64,000 nt of DNA from Zanthoxylum bungeanum (taxonomy: Eukaryota > Streptophyta > Magnoliopsida > Sapindales > Rutaceae): assembly GCA_019454045.1 (NCBI GenBank), contig SKCR01018435.1, forward strand, positions 227,245-291,244, written 5' to 3'. Each line of letters opens with the position of its first letter. The first letter of the stretch is position 1. Positions 34,386 through 47,435 of this stretch are shown one piece after another. The notes beneath the pieces were generated by a model. That model was not told the origin of the DNA. It worked only from the letters and a program-made list of their open reading frames with translations, and did no database searches. The translations under genes and the position numbers were made by a program.

Positions 34386-36483
34386 TGATGAGTGGTAAAT
34401 CTATCACTATTTCCCACTCATTTAACCTAATATTTTATATAGTTTCTTTTAGTTTTGAGAATATTTTGATGTGTTTTGTGTTATTTTGTAGAAAAATAAA
34501 GTTTCAGGACACTCTGGAGGTGATTTGGGCCAAAACAGTGACAATTGGAAGAAAATGGCATTTTGGTAATTTTCTGCGTCGCGACGCCAAGACCTTCAGC
34601 GTCGCGACGTCTAACATGCGTCGAACAGTGCTAACGTGCGCCGGGTCCACAAGTCAGAATATGAGAAAAGTTTGACTTTGCTAACGTGCAATATGCCACG
34701 TGTCACCATCACAACCGATCTACTAACATGCGTCGTGCCACGTGTCATCATCCTACGATGCCGACAGTCGCCATCGCCACGTGTCGCCACGTGTCACTCC
34801 ACGTCATTGCCACGTCATTATCCACATCACCAGGTTGATCGAGTCAAACTGGCACGTCATCGCCACGTCATCATCAACCAATCACAGCGTGCCACGTGTC
34901 GTAATTATATGGTACCGACAGTCACTTTGCCACGTCATCGCCACGTCGCCGCCATGTCAGCATCAATCATTGAGTCTCTAATCCTTATCTGAAATGTGGC
35001 GGATAAGAATCTCATCGACCAATCAGAAGCCGCCACGTGTCATAATAATTGAAGCCCAACCACTTTGCCACATGTCACCTTATCATCTTATCCAGAATCT
35101 GTAAACAGACGAACCAGAGCGTGCCACGTTGACAGAAGTTGGCGTAGCGACGCCAAGACCTTCAGCGTCGCGACGCCCAGAGACTACCAGGGCCTATAAA
35201 TTCAGCTCGAAATTTCAGTTTTAGAGGTATCACTCTCTCTCATCTCTTTGATGTAAAGAGAGAGTTTCTCTCTCTAGTTTCTTTTAGTTTTTAGTTTTTT
35301 TTTTTTAGTTTTTAGCTTTGTAAATAATTTTAATTACGTTTTGTTAATATAGTAATTTACTTTTTTTACTTTTTACAGTTTTTACTATTCACTACGAGAA
35401 GGTAACTTCCCCAGCTATGGTGAAAGGTAATTCTTTTACTATTACTATTTAGATTAATCTCCCTTAAAAATAATATATTCACTATTTAAAATATTGACTT
35501 AAAAAGGATACCGCCAGATTGGTCGGTTGGTAATTCATTTTAATCTGGTTCAAACCTGACTAATAAAGGATACCGCTAGATTGGTCGGTTGGTAATATTA
35601 TCACAAGTTTATATATTATTTTATGGGAGATATCTAAAATAGTAAATAGTAAAAGTAATTCCTTTTACCTTAGCATTTTATTTTATTTTATTTTACTTTT
35701 CAGCTTTTACTTTATGTCTTTTACTTTTAAGTTTTTACTAGCCCTAGTTATATGTTAGTTATCTGGGGTTGTGATGAATTCTAATATCACCGGTTTATAA
35801 GGGGTTATTTTATAGTTTGGGTAATTTAAAGGTTTACTTATTAAGTCTTAAACTTAATGCTTCTTGTTGTCTGATCACCAATAAGATTGATCTGGTAAAT
35901 CTAAAATGAACTAGACATAGGGATTTTAGGTTTCAGCCTTAGACTAATAGCCCACGATCTTCCATGAGGATAAATAACCCTTTAATAGATTTCCTTACAG
36001 GATAGACATATACCTGTCGGGCGGGGGTAGCCATAATTGGAACTTAAACTTAATGAATCCAGATAATTTGGTTGACATAGACATATGGTTCAATTGGGTT
36101 AAACTGGGTATTTGCGTCTGACCATCGACAGAGGCTTTTGCATAATTCGTGTTCCAGGTTAGTAAACTGATTTATTACAAAAACATAAAATAATCACTTC
36201 ATCTTTTAAAAGATATTAGAATGATTCACAACCCTAGATCTTTGTGTCTTTTTTATTTTCCTTAGTATTTTCTTTTGTCTTTTTATTTATATTTATTTAG
36301 CAATTCTACAATCAATCAAATCAATCAAGTAATCATTCTCTTCTCCCTCAATTAGATATTTGTAAATAAATAGATTCAACAATTAATAACAACAGTAGGA
36401 ATTAAGTCCTCGTGGGATCGATATTTTTATACTACTTGAACGATACGTGCGCTTGCGTTATACGTGTGTGTTTACGCCGGTCA
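34386..36483 (+). repeat. Element A2 3' LTR
   Basis: 2,098 bases, TG...CA ends, same family as 46622, 54490 and 4537. The U3 carries CACGTG and CCACGTCA motifs and two exact CCAAT-N9-CCACG elements (34878-34896 and 35019-35037). A TATA-like CTATAAATTC follows near 35193. Confidence 0.92.
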
Positions 36484-36488
36484 GAGTG

Positions 36489-37767
36489 CCCCTTCTACAA
36501 GAAACATCAAATAATCATGGGAGAACATTAGCCACAAGACATATGTAAATCACCGAGGCGGGGCTAATAATTTCTTAAGGATAGAGGCAACTCAACTTAG
36601 ATTCAATTTTCAGTAATATTCAACCTTTTTCCGAGTTTTCTTTAAGTCTTATGGTTTATATTCTGGTTTGGTATGTTAGTGATAAATTTGCATGTTAAAC
36701 TTGTTTCATAACACATATATTACAACAATCTTAAGAACTTATTACTTTCTATGTGTTGTTAACTTTGAATTTTACATGTTTTAATTATCTTATTCCTGGA
36801 AAATGTGTTATGTGCATGAAAAATATGCATGGACATTCGAACACCCGACGAATGCATTGGGAAAAATCTTGTATTTCATATTTTTGTTTCAATACGTATT
36901 CAAACGCAACTCAAACACCAGTCTTTTGGAAAAGAACGTTCGACCGCGTCTACAAAGGCAACTCGAACGCAATTCCTCTGAAAAGTATCATTCGAACGCG
37001 TCTTCAAATGCTGCATGAACGTGAACTAACTGGAAAATTTTGTTCAAACATCTGAACGAACGTGACACTAACGCAAGTTACTCTTGGAATTTTTAGATTT
37101 AAAAATTAATAACATAGACTCAGATTAATCTATATTATAGTATGATATGCACGTTATAAATATGAAATTGGCATTATAGAAAATATAGTAAAATTAACTT
37201 AGTAAAATCATATATTGAATACTATAAACTTGGTAGTATAGGTTTAAGTTAATATTAGGTTGTTCAATTATCACAAGCATACATCTAGTCAATAGTGTGA
37301 TATTTGAAAATTATTGATTGATTATTTGTTGTATACTTGGTTGAGAATTAAAAGTGTAATTATACACAAGTAATTACATCCAAACTTGATTGGATTATAT
37401 ATTTACATACATATATACACATATATTTGAAATATTATTGTACTTGTAAATTGAAGTGTGACACTGAGATTGAACGTCTAAGATATTATATTGAGAAATT
37501 GATTAAAGGAATTCTATCAACAAGGCGATATGTGGGCATGGATTTAACTGGTTACACCTGGCCCCCTCGTTCTCTGGGAATTTTTCTTTATTCACTTATC
37601 ATAAGAAACATTAGTCATAAATTCAAGGACTTGTGTTATTTGATACTACTGTCTAAGATAACAACAAATGGACTCTTAGTGAAACACTTAAATAAGATCA
37701 TACGTTTGATCGTTGTGTGATTTGTCTTTTGTAGACTTATTTATTACTGTTACTTTTCCAGTTATAC
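36489..37767 (+). other. Probable copia B U5 and leader
   Basis: No protein domain. Contains CCGAGGCGGGGCTAATAA (36557) and, at 36835-37080, an odd run of TTCGAACGC-like phrases. It ends at a likely gag start (ATG at 37768). I could not identify a convincing primer-binding site. Confidence 0.4.
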
Positions 37768-38056
37768 ATGACTAGCGAAAATATCACAGTACCGGTCGCT
37801 CATGGAGATAATCCAGATACGTTTGGTGGAGCAAACTTCAAATAGTGGTAGAGAAAAATATTATTATACCTGACAACACTACAGTTGGCTAAGTATCTCA
37901 AAGATCCTCTGTGTCATATGGAGGGAGAAACGAAAAAATCCTAGCAACTGCGAGAAGAGGCATGGTCATCAGACGACATCTTGTGTAAGAACTACCTCTT
38001 AAGAGGACTTGACAATACCATGTACAATGTGTACCAAGACATGACTTTTACAAAGA
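37768..38056 (+). pseudogene. Copia B gag, N-terminal part
   Basis: Plus strand reads MTSENITVPVAHGDNPDTFG, then broken frames with LLRGLDNTMYNVYQDMTFTK. This matches the start of a Tork-type copia gag (UBN2-like). The frame breaks at 38056 because copia A is inserted there. It resumes at 60025 with LYEYLEKKYKTEDVG, so the two halves fit each other. Stops in this half (after GGANFK and after ETKKS) mean it was also decaying. Confidence 0.85.
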
Positions 38057-40289
38057 TGTTAGGGCGGATGTGGAACCCCTAGGGTCGGATCGAAGTCCCG
38101 TGCAATAGAAGTGGGCCTAACCCATGAATATTAGAAATTGGTGTAATTTTAAAATATTTAATGAAATAATATATTACATTATGAGTGTTTAGGAAAAATT
38201 TCGGGGTGAATCGGAGTTCGAAAGCTCAAAAATGAAGAAAAACAAGTTTAAGTGTGCGCAGAGCGTGACACGAGTGCTATAGTACGTGCACGCACTGCAC
38301 GCTATAGTGCGCCGCCCACTGTGCGTGCACTTTGCGCATATCATCAACTTTTTTTTCTTTAATTTCATTTCAACCTTCAGCTCTCTTTCTATAGCGCTGA
38401 ATGAGTTAGGGTATTTTATCCTAATATCTTACAATCTTCCCTAAACACTTCAAAAACACCCAAAATTAATTTTTAACATCAAAACCAATTAATTAGCCTA
38501 ATTTCAACATAAAGTTATGTTATTATGTATCTAATACACAATTCATTAATGAAAAATATAGCTTTTGGAGAAGATCAAACTTACCTAGCAAGGTTGATTC
38601 AAAGATCCAATCTATTTCTCATTGTAGAAATATTGTGGAGAAAATCCAAAGTTAACAAGCTTGACTCCAAGATCCTATCTTGATTCCAATGCTAGCAAGC
38701 TTCACTCCAAGATCCAATCTTGATTTCTCCTAATTGAAATGTTGTAGAGATCTCACAAAGCTTCTATAAACACCTATCTAACTTACGCTAATTTCTATAA
38801 TTCTTGCTTGTATTTAGCTTTCTCAAGCTTAATTAAAACCTTCCTAAAGCTTGCTATTTGTAGCAAAACTTAGGACTTTCTAATTAATAAAAATTATAAT
38901 CAACTTTTAGGTGAGGTTAATCTAATTTGTCCGAATATATATAATTAGGTGTGACTAATCTCTATTGTCTACCACTTTGATTTAATCCAATTAAATCAAG
39001 AAAATGATTAGGAAATGGATTAGTTCAATGTTTGCCACTTTGATTTAATCCAATTAAATCAATCCAAAATCACATATTATTACATACTTACAATTATCAT
39101 AATATCCTCAAATGGTAGAGATAATTATGATTTTACAATTAAGACACTGTCTAATTATTGAATTAATCTAATTAATCCAATTAGGTCAAAGTAAATAATC
39201 AATGTTATCCAATAACACTTGATTATCTTAGTTGATAATTATAATATCGAATATTATCTTTTATCAAAATTAATCGGCCACCCAAGTGTTTAACGAGTAC
39301 ACTTCATATTAGGACTCTCTAAGTTCAGACACGTTCGTCATATAAGCCTAGCTAATATGTTCTCAATTCAGCCACATTCGAATTCACGAAGAACACGAAC
39401 AACCTTTTTGAACTATACAAGTCGAGGTTATCACATATGTTTAACAATCCCTCGCCCTAGGCTATCTAAGTTGTGCTTAGGAAACATAGACACCGTCAAG
39501 TTTCCGAGGGGCACATCTCATGTCGAAATCCACGATTCTTCATAACTGATGTGATCAACCCTAGGTGATCAAATTTGGCCAAAGATTTAAGAATCGTGAC
39601 TTTACTCACATGGAAACCTAAACCCTTTATGGTACACATACGGGCCGACGGATCCTATTGTGCTTCGCACTTGATTACTGAGTGTATCGGTGCACACCCA
39701 ACGAACATCTAGAGGCCAGACCATGAAAGGTTTCTGACATACATGGTATCAAAGTGTGGAGAATCTCACACAAAATCAATGATACCATATAATCAAAGGA
39801 TTATATATGCTACTCAACTCGAGGAAATTCATATTGACGGTGGTGGTACTTCTAACTATTAGGAATCACATGTGAGTCATTCAGTATTCGGTCCAACCAA
39901 TACCCACACTTCTATACGAGTTTCTAAAACTCTTGGTACATCGGGTTAAAGCTATTGGAACTCCAATTCCAATATACGACATGTTCTAGTCTTCTAAGTT
40001 TAGGAATTCGACTGTATTCTAAAACCAACGACTAGGAATATATATATATATACACAATTTAAGAATAATTTACAATAGTAATACTTATTCTAATATCGGA
40101 CCACCTAGTGTCCCGTATTACTACAGGACTATTCTAAGGTCGATGTCATTCTTAGCATATCTATGCATCAATCTAATACGCATAATGACAATATCATTAA
40201 TAATGAATGAAATGAAAATATAGTTATTTTATTAATAAATAATAAAATGTACAATTTGGATTGGCACTCCAACAACCAACTCTACCAAA
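38057..40289 (-). repeat. Copia A 3' LTR
   Basis: 2,233 bases. Plus-strand edges are TGTTAGGGCGG and an altered CTACCAAA (CTCCAACA in the sister copies). Homologous throughout to 41179-43568 and 57297-60024. Confidence 0.88.
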
Positions 40290-40303
40290 CTCCCACTTGC
40301 TTA
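40290..40303 (-). other. Polypurine tract of copia A
   Basis: Minus strand GCAAGTGGGAG abuts the 3' LTR. Confidence 0.75.
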
Positions 40304-41178
40304 GTGCCAATTTGGATGGTACCGCGGTCTCATCTGGTCCACATGTTTATCGAATAACTTAGGAGGTAAGGACTGTGTAAGCTGGTTTGCTATGTTGTCT
40401 AGTCCTTGAACCTTCAAGACCACTTTTTCTTTTCGTTCAATAATCTCTCGAATTACGTGGTATTTCATTTCCACGTGTTTAGACTTGGAATGCGCTCTCG
40501 GATCCTTAGCCTGTGCAATGGATCCACTATTATCACAGTATAATAGAATCGAATCTGTAATACTAGGCATAACGCCAAGTTCTGTGATAAAATTTCTAAT
40601 CTATACAGCTTCTTTAGCAGCTTCTGAATCCGTTATAAATTCCGGTTTAGTGGTGGAATCAACTGTTTAGCCTTGCTTTGAACATCGCTAACTAACCGCA
40701 CCATCATTAAGGGCAAATACATAACCTGATGTAGATTTTATATCATATGGATCTCCCTGGAAGTCGGAGTCTATATACCCTTAACTTGTACTCATTTTCT
40801 CCATATATCAGAAACTTATCCCTAGTACCCTTAAGATATTTTAAGATATGTTTCACGACTGTCCAATGATCATTATCTGGATCAGATTGATATCGGCTAG
40901 TCACACTGATGCCGAAATTGATGTCAGGTCTTGTACGTAGAATATCATACATTGTGTTTTCATTACAAGAAGCATATGGCAAGTTAGAAATTCTAATTCT
41001 CTATTCCTCCGTCTGAGGTGTCATTTTCTTCGAAAGATGTATGTTGTATCGGAAAGGTACATTTGCTGCCTTACAGTTGGGAAAACCATACATTTCTAAC
41101 ATCTTATCTATGTACGTCGATTGGGACAATCCTATAAGCTTCTAATCTCTATCTCCGTAGAGCCTTATACCTAGTATA
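40301..41178 (-). pseudogene. Copia A RT end and RNase H
   Basis: Minus strand shows a broken ILGIRLYGDRD start, then TRPDINFGISVTSRYQSDPD with HWTVVKHILKYLKGTRD (RT/RNase H connection). The RNase H end follows: ITDSILLYCDNSGSIAQAKD, RAHSKSKHVEMKYHVIREII, and LTQSLPPKLFDKHVDQM. The CDNSGSIAQA motif carries a catalytic Asp. Stops and frame changes fall between the pieces. It is separated from the rest of RT only by the inserted solo LTR. Confidence 0.88.
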
Positions 41179-43568
41179 TGTTAGGGCAGTTGTGGAACCC
41201 CTAGGGTCGGATCGGTGCCCCAAGCAGCAGAATTGAATCTAACATGTGGATATAAAGTATGGGTGTAATTTTAAATTTTTAATGAAATACTATATTCCAT
41301 TACGAGTGTATAAGAAAAAACCGGGGCTGAATCGGAGTCCGGAAACTCAAGAACGAGAGAAATTAAAATCAGAACGTGTAGCGCATATGTGTGCAATGTG
41401 CGCACACTGCGCGCTGAAGCTGACATTTTTTTATTTGTATTTCAAAAAATGTTTTCTTCCAACTCTCCCTAAACACTTCTAAAACACCTGAAATTAATTT
41501 TTAACATCAAAATCATCAACACATGTTAGAATCCCACAATCAAGTTTTTAAAAATATAAAATAGTTTTACAAAAACATAAATTTATTCTAAATACATACT
41601 TGCATAATTTTTGAATCCAAAATACAAATCAAATTAGAATCCCACAATGAAGTGACTCTTGAACAATTCTAGGTCACCCAAAGGTGGTCAAGTAATTCTA
41701 GAATGGTAGTCTTAGTTCTAAGCTATCTAGAGTTCCAAACTCTAATTTATGTCTAGGTCTAACATAAACATTTTGACCCAATTATAAGCATATTGTGTTT
41801 ATACTTCCAAAGCATCCTAACACAATTAATTAGCCCAATTTCAACATTATACATCTAATACATAATTCAACATTATATGTCACACTAATGAAAAATATAA
41901 CTTTTGGAGAATATCAAACTTACCTAGCAAGGTTGATTCAAAGATCCAATCTACTTCTCCTTCTTGAAATATTTGGAGAACTTTCAAGGATTAGCAAGCT
42001 TGACTCCAAGATCCAATCTTGATTCCAATGCTAGCAAGGTTCACCCCAAGATCCAATCTTGATTTCTCATAGATTAAATGTTGTAGAGACCTCACAAACC
42101 TTCTCTAAACACTTCTCTAACTTAGGCTAATTTCTCTAATTCTTGTTTGTATTTAGCTTTCTCAAGCTTTTGTTTTTCTTAATTAAAACATTCCTAGAGC
42201 TTGCTATTTATAGCAAAATTTAGGTAATTTTTAATAATAAAAGTTGTAATTAACTTTTAGGTGGGCTTAATCTAATTTGTCTAAATATGTATAATTAGGT
42301 TTGATTAATCTTCATTGTCTACCACTTTGATTTAATCCAATTAAATCAAGACAAGGATTAGGAAATAGATTAGTTCATTGTTTGCCACTTTGATTTAATC
42401 TAATAAAATCAAGTCAAAACCACATATTATTGCATACTTACAATTACCATAATATCATCAAATGGTAGAGATAATTATGATTTTATAATTAAGCCCTTGT
42501 GTAATTATTGAATTAATCTAATTAATCCAATTAGGTCAAAGTAAATAATCAATGTTATCCGATAACACTTGATTAGCTTAGTTGATAATTATAATATCGA
42601 ATATTATATTTTATCAAAATTAATCGACTACCTAAGTGCTCAATGAGTACATTTCATATTGGGACTCTCTAAGTTCAAACACATTGGTCATATAAGCCTA
42701 GCTAATATGTACGCAATTTGGCCACCTCCGAATTCACGAAGCACACGAATGACTTTTCTGAACTATACAAGTCGAGGTCATCACATATGTTTAACAATCC
42801 CTCCATCATAGGCTATCTGAGTTGTACTTAGGAAACATAGAATACACCGTCAAGTTTCCGAGGCGCACATCTCAAGTCGACATGTTCACGATTCTTCATA
42901 ATTGATGCGATCCACCTTAGGTGATCAACTTTGGCCAAATATTTAAGAATAGTGACTTTACTCACATGGATACCTAAACCCCTTATGGTACACATACGAG
43001 CTGACGGATCCTATCTTGCTTCGCACTTGAATATTGAATGCATTGGTCCACACCCAACGAACATCTAAAGCCAGACCATGAAAGGTTTCTGACATACATG
43101 GCATCAAAGTGTGGAGGATCCCACACAAAATCAATGTTATCATATAGTCAAATGATTACATATCCTACTCGACTCGAGGAGATTCCTATTGAAGGTGGTG
43201 TGTACTTCCAACTATTAGGAATCACATGTGAGTCATTTAGTATTCGGTCCAACCAATACATACATGTCTATACGAGTTTCCAAAACTCATGGTACATCGG
43301 GTTAAACCATTAGAACTCTAATTCCAATATACAACATTTTCTAGTCTTCTAGGTTATAGTAATAATTATCATAATGTCAAACCACGTAGTGTCCAGTATT
43401 ACTACAAGACTATTCTAAGGTCGATGTCATTCTTAGCATATTTATACATCAATTTAATATGCCTAATGACAATACCATTAATAAGGTATGAAATGAAAAT
43501 GTATTTATTTTATTAATAAATAATAAAATGTATAATTCGGATTGGCACTCCAAGCACCAACTCCAACA
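41179..43568 (-). mobile_element. Solo LTR of the copia A family inside copia A RT
   Basis: 2,390 bases with TGTTAGGGC and CCAACA edges and a perfect 5-bp duplication GTATA (41174-41178 and 43569-43573). It splits the RT gene after KDMGEAFYI. It is in the same orientation as its host element. No internal sequence remains, so it probably collapsed by LTR-LTR recombination. Confidence 0.92.
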
Positions 43569-44351
43569 GTATATAGAAAGCTTCACCCATATCTTTCATG
43601 GAGAAGTTCTTGCAAAGGTAGGCTTTCACACTTTGCATCATACCTATATCATTCCCAATGATAAGGATGTCATCTACATACAAGACTAAGAAAACTATCA
43701 TGCCCCCACTCACTTTCTTATAAACACATGGTTCTTCCTCATTCTTGATGAATCCAGATAATTTAATTATCTCATCAAAATGATGATTCCAGCTTCGGGG
43801 TGCCTGTTTAAGTCCATAAATATACTTTTGGAGCTTACAAACCAAGTTTGAAGTCTCACTGGATACGAAACCCTCTGGTTGTTCCATATAGATATCATCC
43901 TTAAGGAATCCATTTAGGAAAATGATTTTCACATCCATATGTCATATCTCATAGTCCTGATATGCAGCAATGGCTAAAAGAATCATAATGGATTTTAGCA
44001 TGGCTACTGGTGAAAAAGTTTCCTCATAGGCAATCTAAGGACGTTGAGTGTAACATTTTGCTACCATTCGGGCCTTAAAGGTTTCCACATTTCCATCAGG
44101 CACTCGCTTCTTTTTGTAAACCCATTTACATCATATAGGTTTAACTCCTTCTTGAATTCAACTAAGTCCCAGACTTGATTGTCATGCATAAAATCCATCT
44201 CGGATTTCATGGCTTTCTGCCATTTTCCCGAATCGATATCCAATATCACTTCCTTATAAGCAGTTAGATCTGTTTCCTCCAAGAGAAAAATATTAAGGCT
44301 CGCATCAGATGTTAAAAACAATCTCTCATGAGGCTTTGATATTCTATTCAA
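43569..44351 (-). pseudogene. Copia A reverse transcriptase
   Basis: Minus strand: an N-terminal piece with KWQKAMKSEMDFMHDNQVWDLV (44225-44160), then MDVKIIFLNGFLKDDIYMEQ, YGLKQAPRSWNHHFDE, and FLVLYVDDILIIGNDIGMM, which includes the YVDD catalytic motif (about 43680). The frame ends at the inserted solo LTR. A stretch between about 44060 and 43938 is out of frame. Confidence 0.88.
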
Positions 44352-44381
44352 CTTACGTAGAACTTGGGTTGTATATCCTTC

Positions 44382-45311
44382 TCATAATTGTATCTCTGGT
44401 TCCATCTCAGGTTCCTTAATGTTGAGATCAAACTCATCAAGTTCAATCTCTCGACAATTCCCATTTTCTCTCAAAAAATACATTTCAAGAAAAGTGGCAA
44501 AACGAACAACAAATATATTTCGTTGCTCGGAATCATAGAATTGATATCCCATGGAATTATCAGGATATCCAACGAACCCACATTTATACCCCTTGGGTGC
44601 TAGTTTATCCCGTTGTGTAACTCTATTATATGCAAGACAACCTAATATCTTTAAATACCTAAGACTTGAATTTCTACCGAACCATATCTGATAGGGGGTC
44701 GTAGAAACAACTTTCGATTGAACTCTATTAAGTATGTAGATAGTAGTAAGTAAAGAATAACCCCAAAGATAATAAGGAAGATCTATATAGCTCATCATTG
44801 TTCGCAACATATCCAATAAAGTATGATTTCTATGCTCAGACACACCATTGTGTTGAGGTGTTCTCGGTGGGCTATATTGGGCAAGAATTCAATTCTCCCT
44901 TAAATAATTTCCGAATTCTTCACTTATGTATTCACCGTCTCTATCGGATCTAAGACATTTGATGAATTTATTGGGTTTTTTTTTACTTCGTTTAGGAATA
45001 TTTTGAACTTGTCAAATATTTCTGATTTATGTCATCAAATAGACATATCCATATCTAGACTTATCATCCGTGCAAGTCAAGAAGTATGTTGAACCATCAT
45101 GAGTGGCATGATTTAATGGACCACACTCATCCCTGTGTATTAGCTCCAATAAATCTCCAGCACGATGTCTAAGACCAAGAAATTGGGCCTTTGTCATCTT
45201 CCCTTGGATGCATGACTCACAAATCGGATAAATATATAAGCTAAGATTTTCAATCAAACCATCATTTACCAATTTGGATAGACGTCTAGCACCTATTATG
45301 CCTAATCTCAT
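44382..45311 (-). pseudogene. Copia A pre-integrase and integrase
   Basis: Minus strand, in order: RLSKLVNDGLIENL and PICESCIQGKMTKA (CxxC of the pre-integrase zinc finger), HRDECGPLNHA (first catalytic Asp), DDKSRYGYVYLM. After a decayed stretch come SEHRNHTLLDMLRTMM and ILNRVQSKVV, where intact copies have ERRNRTLL. The catalytic Glu context is changed by point mutations. The C-terminal end reads GYKCGFVGYPDNSMGYQFYD. Confidence 0.88.
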
Positions 45312-45688
45312 ATGTCATAATCCAGTATTATTTAATTCAAATTTCCTACTTGTATTTTCCTCTACATTAAAGACAACTCTTTATGTTTATCCTTAATCAT
45401 TTGTTTGATAAGTAACATATCCATATCCTTAATGTTTATTTTATATCCCTCTTTATCTAATATTGGCAGTGATATTATTTGTTTGATAAGTAAGAGTACA
45501 TAATAACAATCTTGTAAATTTAATTTACAACCATTGAGGAGATCTAAAACAACTGTTCCTATGACTTTAACATCCAAAGTCTCACTATTGCCAACTATAA
45601 GCTAGATTTACTTTTGATTCAGCCTTTTTTTTACCCTCATTACCTGCAGGGAGTTGCAAATATGAGTAGGATTTCCAGTGTCTAACAC

Positions 45689-46572
45689 TCATCTACTATT
45701 TTCATCTAAGGCTAATGAGATGTTAATAATTGGAAAAATACAAAGCGTATCTAAGGGTCCTGCTTTTCCTATCAGCTCTGGATAGTCCTTCTTCCAGTGT
45801 CTAGACTTCTTGTAATATAGATATTGATCATGAGCTATTTGTGATTTTGTGTCTTTGTGCTTCTTTGAGTTCTTCTTTACAATCTTCTTCTTCGCCATCT
45901 TTATTTTCTTTGACTTCTCAGAAGTCTTTAAAGAGTCAGCTCTACCATGGAGGTATAATATGAGGTTTTCTTTCCTCAAATCATGTTCCGTCGTGCATAG
46001 CATGTTATGAAGTTCTTCGTAGCTAGCTCGCATCGAGTGCGTATGGAAGTTTAATACAAAGCCAGCATAAGAACTAGGCAAAGAAGAAAGAATCAAATTA
46101 CGGCCCAGTCGTTCATCAATCAAATTGCCATGTCGTTCCAAGTATCGAATCTAGTCGATCATATTCAAAATATGAATGCTGACAGCTCCTCCATTCTTGA
46201 GTTTAGTACGAAATAATTCCTTAGACCTTTGATAAAGTTTGATCTCTTGATTTGCCTCAAACAACTCATTGAGTGTTCGTATGATGCTCCAAGCATCCGG
46301 TACTTAATATACTATCTCAGCAAATCTGGAACCATCGATCCCAAAATGTAGGATTTCAACTTAAGGTTATCATCCTTCCATCTATTAAAAGTTTCTCGCT
46401 CTTCTGGAGTGGAGTCAGGAAAGATTTCAACAGACAGTGGATTGACAGTGACATAAGTCAACTGTTCAAACTCCAAGACAATGCGTATGTTCATTTCCTA
46501 TTAGAAATAGTTCTCGGCTCCTTTTAGTTTATTGGTATCCAAAAGTCTCATCAATGGATTAGCGGCAACCAT
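45689..46572 (-). pseudogene. Copia A gag
   Basis: Starts MVAANPLMRLLDTNKLKG (46572) with two consecutive stops after ENYF, then MNIRIVLEFEQLTYV and a second long frame with RHGNLIDERLGRNLILSSLP and SYEELHNMLCTTEHDL. The zinc knuckle at about 45830-45785 reads YLYYKKSRHWKKDYPE. The His is kept, but each position where CCHC knuckles have Cys (CxxCxxxxHxxxxC) is Tyr. It cannot bind zinc. Confidence 0.85.
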
Positions 46573-46616
46573 CTACAAGACAATATTTTAAATAGTAGTA
46601 GAACAATTTACTCCAG

Positions 46617-46621
46617 CCTCA
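46617..46621. repeat. Target-site duplication of element A1 (CCTCA)
   Basis: CCTCA at 46617-46621 matches 56553-56557 exactly on the other side of the element. Confidence 0.9.
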
Positions 46622-46970
46622 TGATGAGTGGTAAATCTATCACTATTTCCCACTCATTTAGCCTAATATTTTGTTAGTTTCTTGAGTTTTGTGAATATTT
46701 TTATGTGTTTTGTGTTATTTTGTAGATAAATAAAGTTTCAGGATATTCTGGAGGTGATTTGGGCCAAAACAGTGAAAATTGGACGAAAAGGGCATTTTGG
46801 TAAATTCTCGCGTCGCGACGCCAAGACCTTCAGCGTCGCGACGCCTAACGTGCGCCAAATAGTGCTAACGTGCGCCGGGTCCCAAATCAGAATCTGAGAA
46901 AAGTTTGACTTTGCTAATGTGCACCGTGCCACATATCACCATCACAACCGATCTGCTAACATGCGACGTG

Positions 46971-47316
46971 CCACGTGTCAGCATCCTACGGTGCCGACAG
47001 TCATCATCGCCACGTGTTCCACGTGTCACTCCACGTCATTGCCACGTCATCAGCCACATCACCAGGTTGACCAAGTCAAACTGCCACCTCATTGCCACGT
47101 CATCATCAGCCAATCAGGAAGTGCCACGTGTCGCAATCCTACGGTGCCGACAGTCTCTTTCCCACGTATCGCCACATCACCGCCACGTCACAGCCACGTC
47201 AGCATCAATCATTGAGTATCTAATCCTTATCTGACACGTGGCGGATAAGAATCTCATCGACCAATGAGAAGCCGCCACGTGTCACAATTATTGAAGCCCA
47301 ACCACCTCGTCACGTG
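46971..47316 (+). promoter_or_regulatory. G-box and ERSE cluster in A1 5' LTR
   Basis: Seven CACGTG motifs (starts near 46972, 47011, 47020, 47125, 47235, 47276, 47311) lie within 350 bases, with five CCACGTCA motifs between them. Two sites have exactly CCAAT, nine bases, CCACG: 47110-47128 and 47261-47279. CACGTG and CCACGTCA are ACGT-core sites for plant bZIP/bHLH factors. CCAAT-N9-CCACG is the ER-stress response element bound by NF-Y with bZIP28-type factors. A TATA box follows about 120 bases downstream, so this is where U3 enhancers should be. Confidence 0.75.
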
Positions 47317-47435
47317 TCACCTTATCAGCTTATCCAGAATCTACAAACAGACGAACTAGAGCGTGCCACATCGACAAAAGCTGGCGTAGCGATGCCAAAG
47401 GCCCTGGCGTCGCGACGCTGGAAGCCTACCGAGGC

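Larger units (their letters stand above)
32589..36483 (+). mobile_element. Element A2: internally deleted Athila-like retrotransposon
   Basis: Starts TGATGAGTGG, ends GCCGGTCA, and is flanked by a perfect 5-bp duplication GAGTG (32584-32588 and 36484-36488). The 5' LTR breaks off after about 230 bases and is joined directly to the last 75 codons of the element's final ORF. Primer-binding site, gag, pol and most of the 5' LTR are lost. The intact outer ends and duplication show the deletion happened after insertion. Confidence 0.9.
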
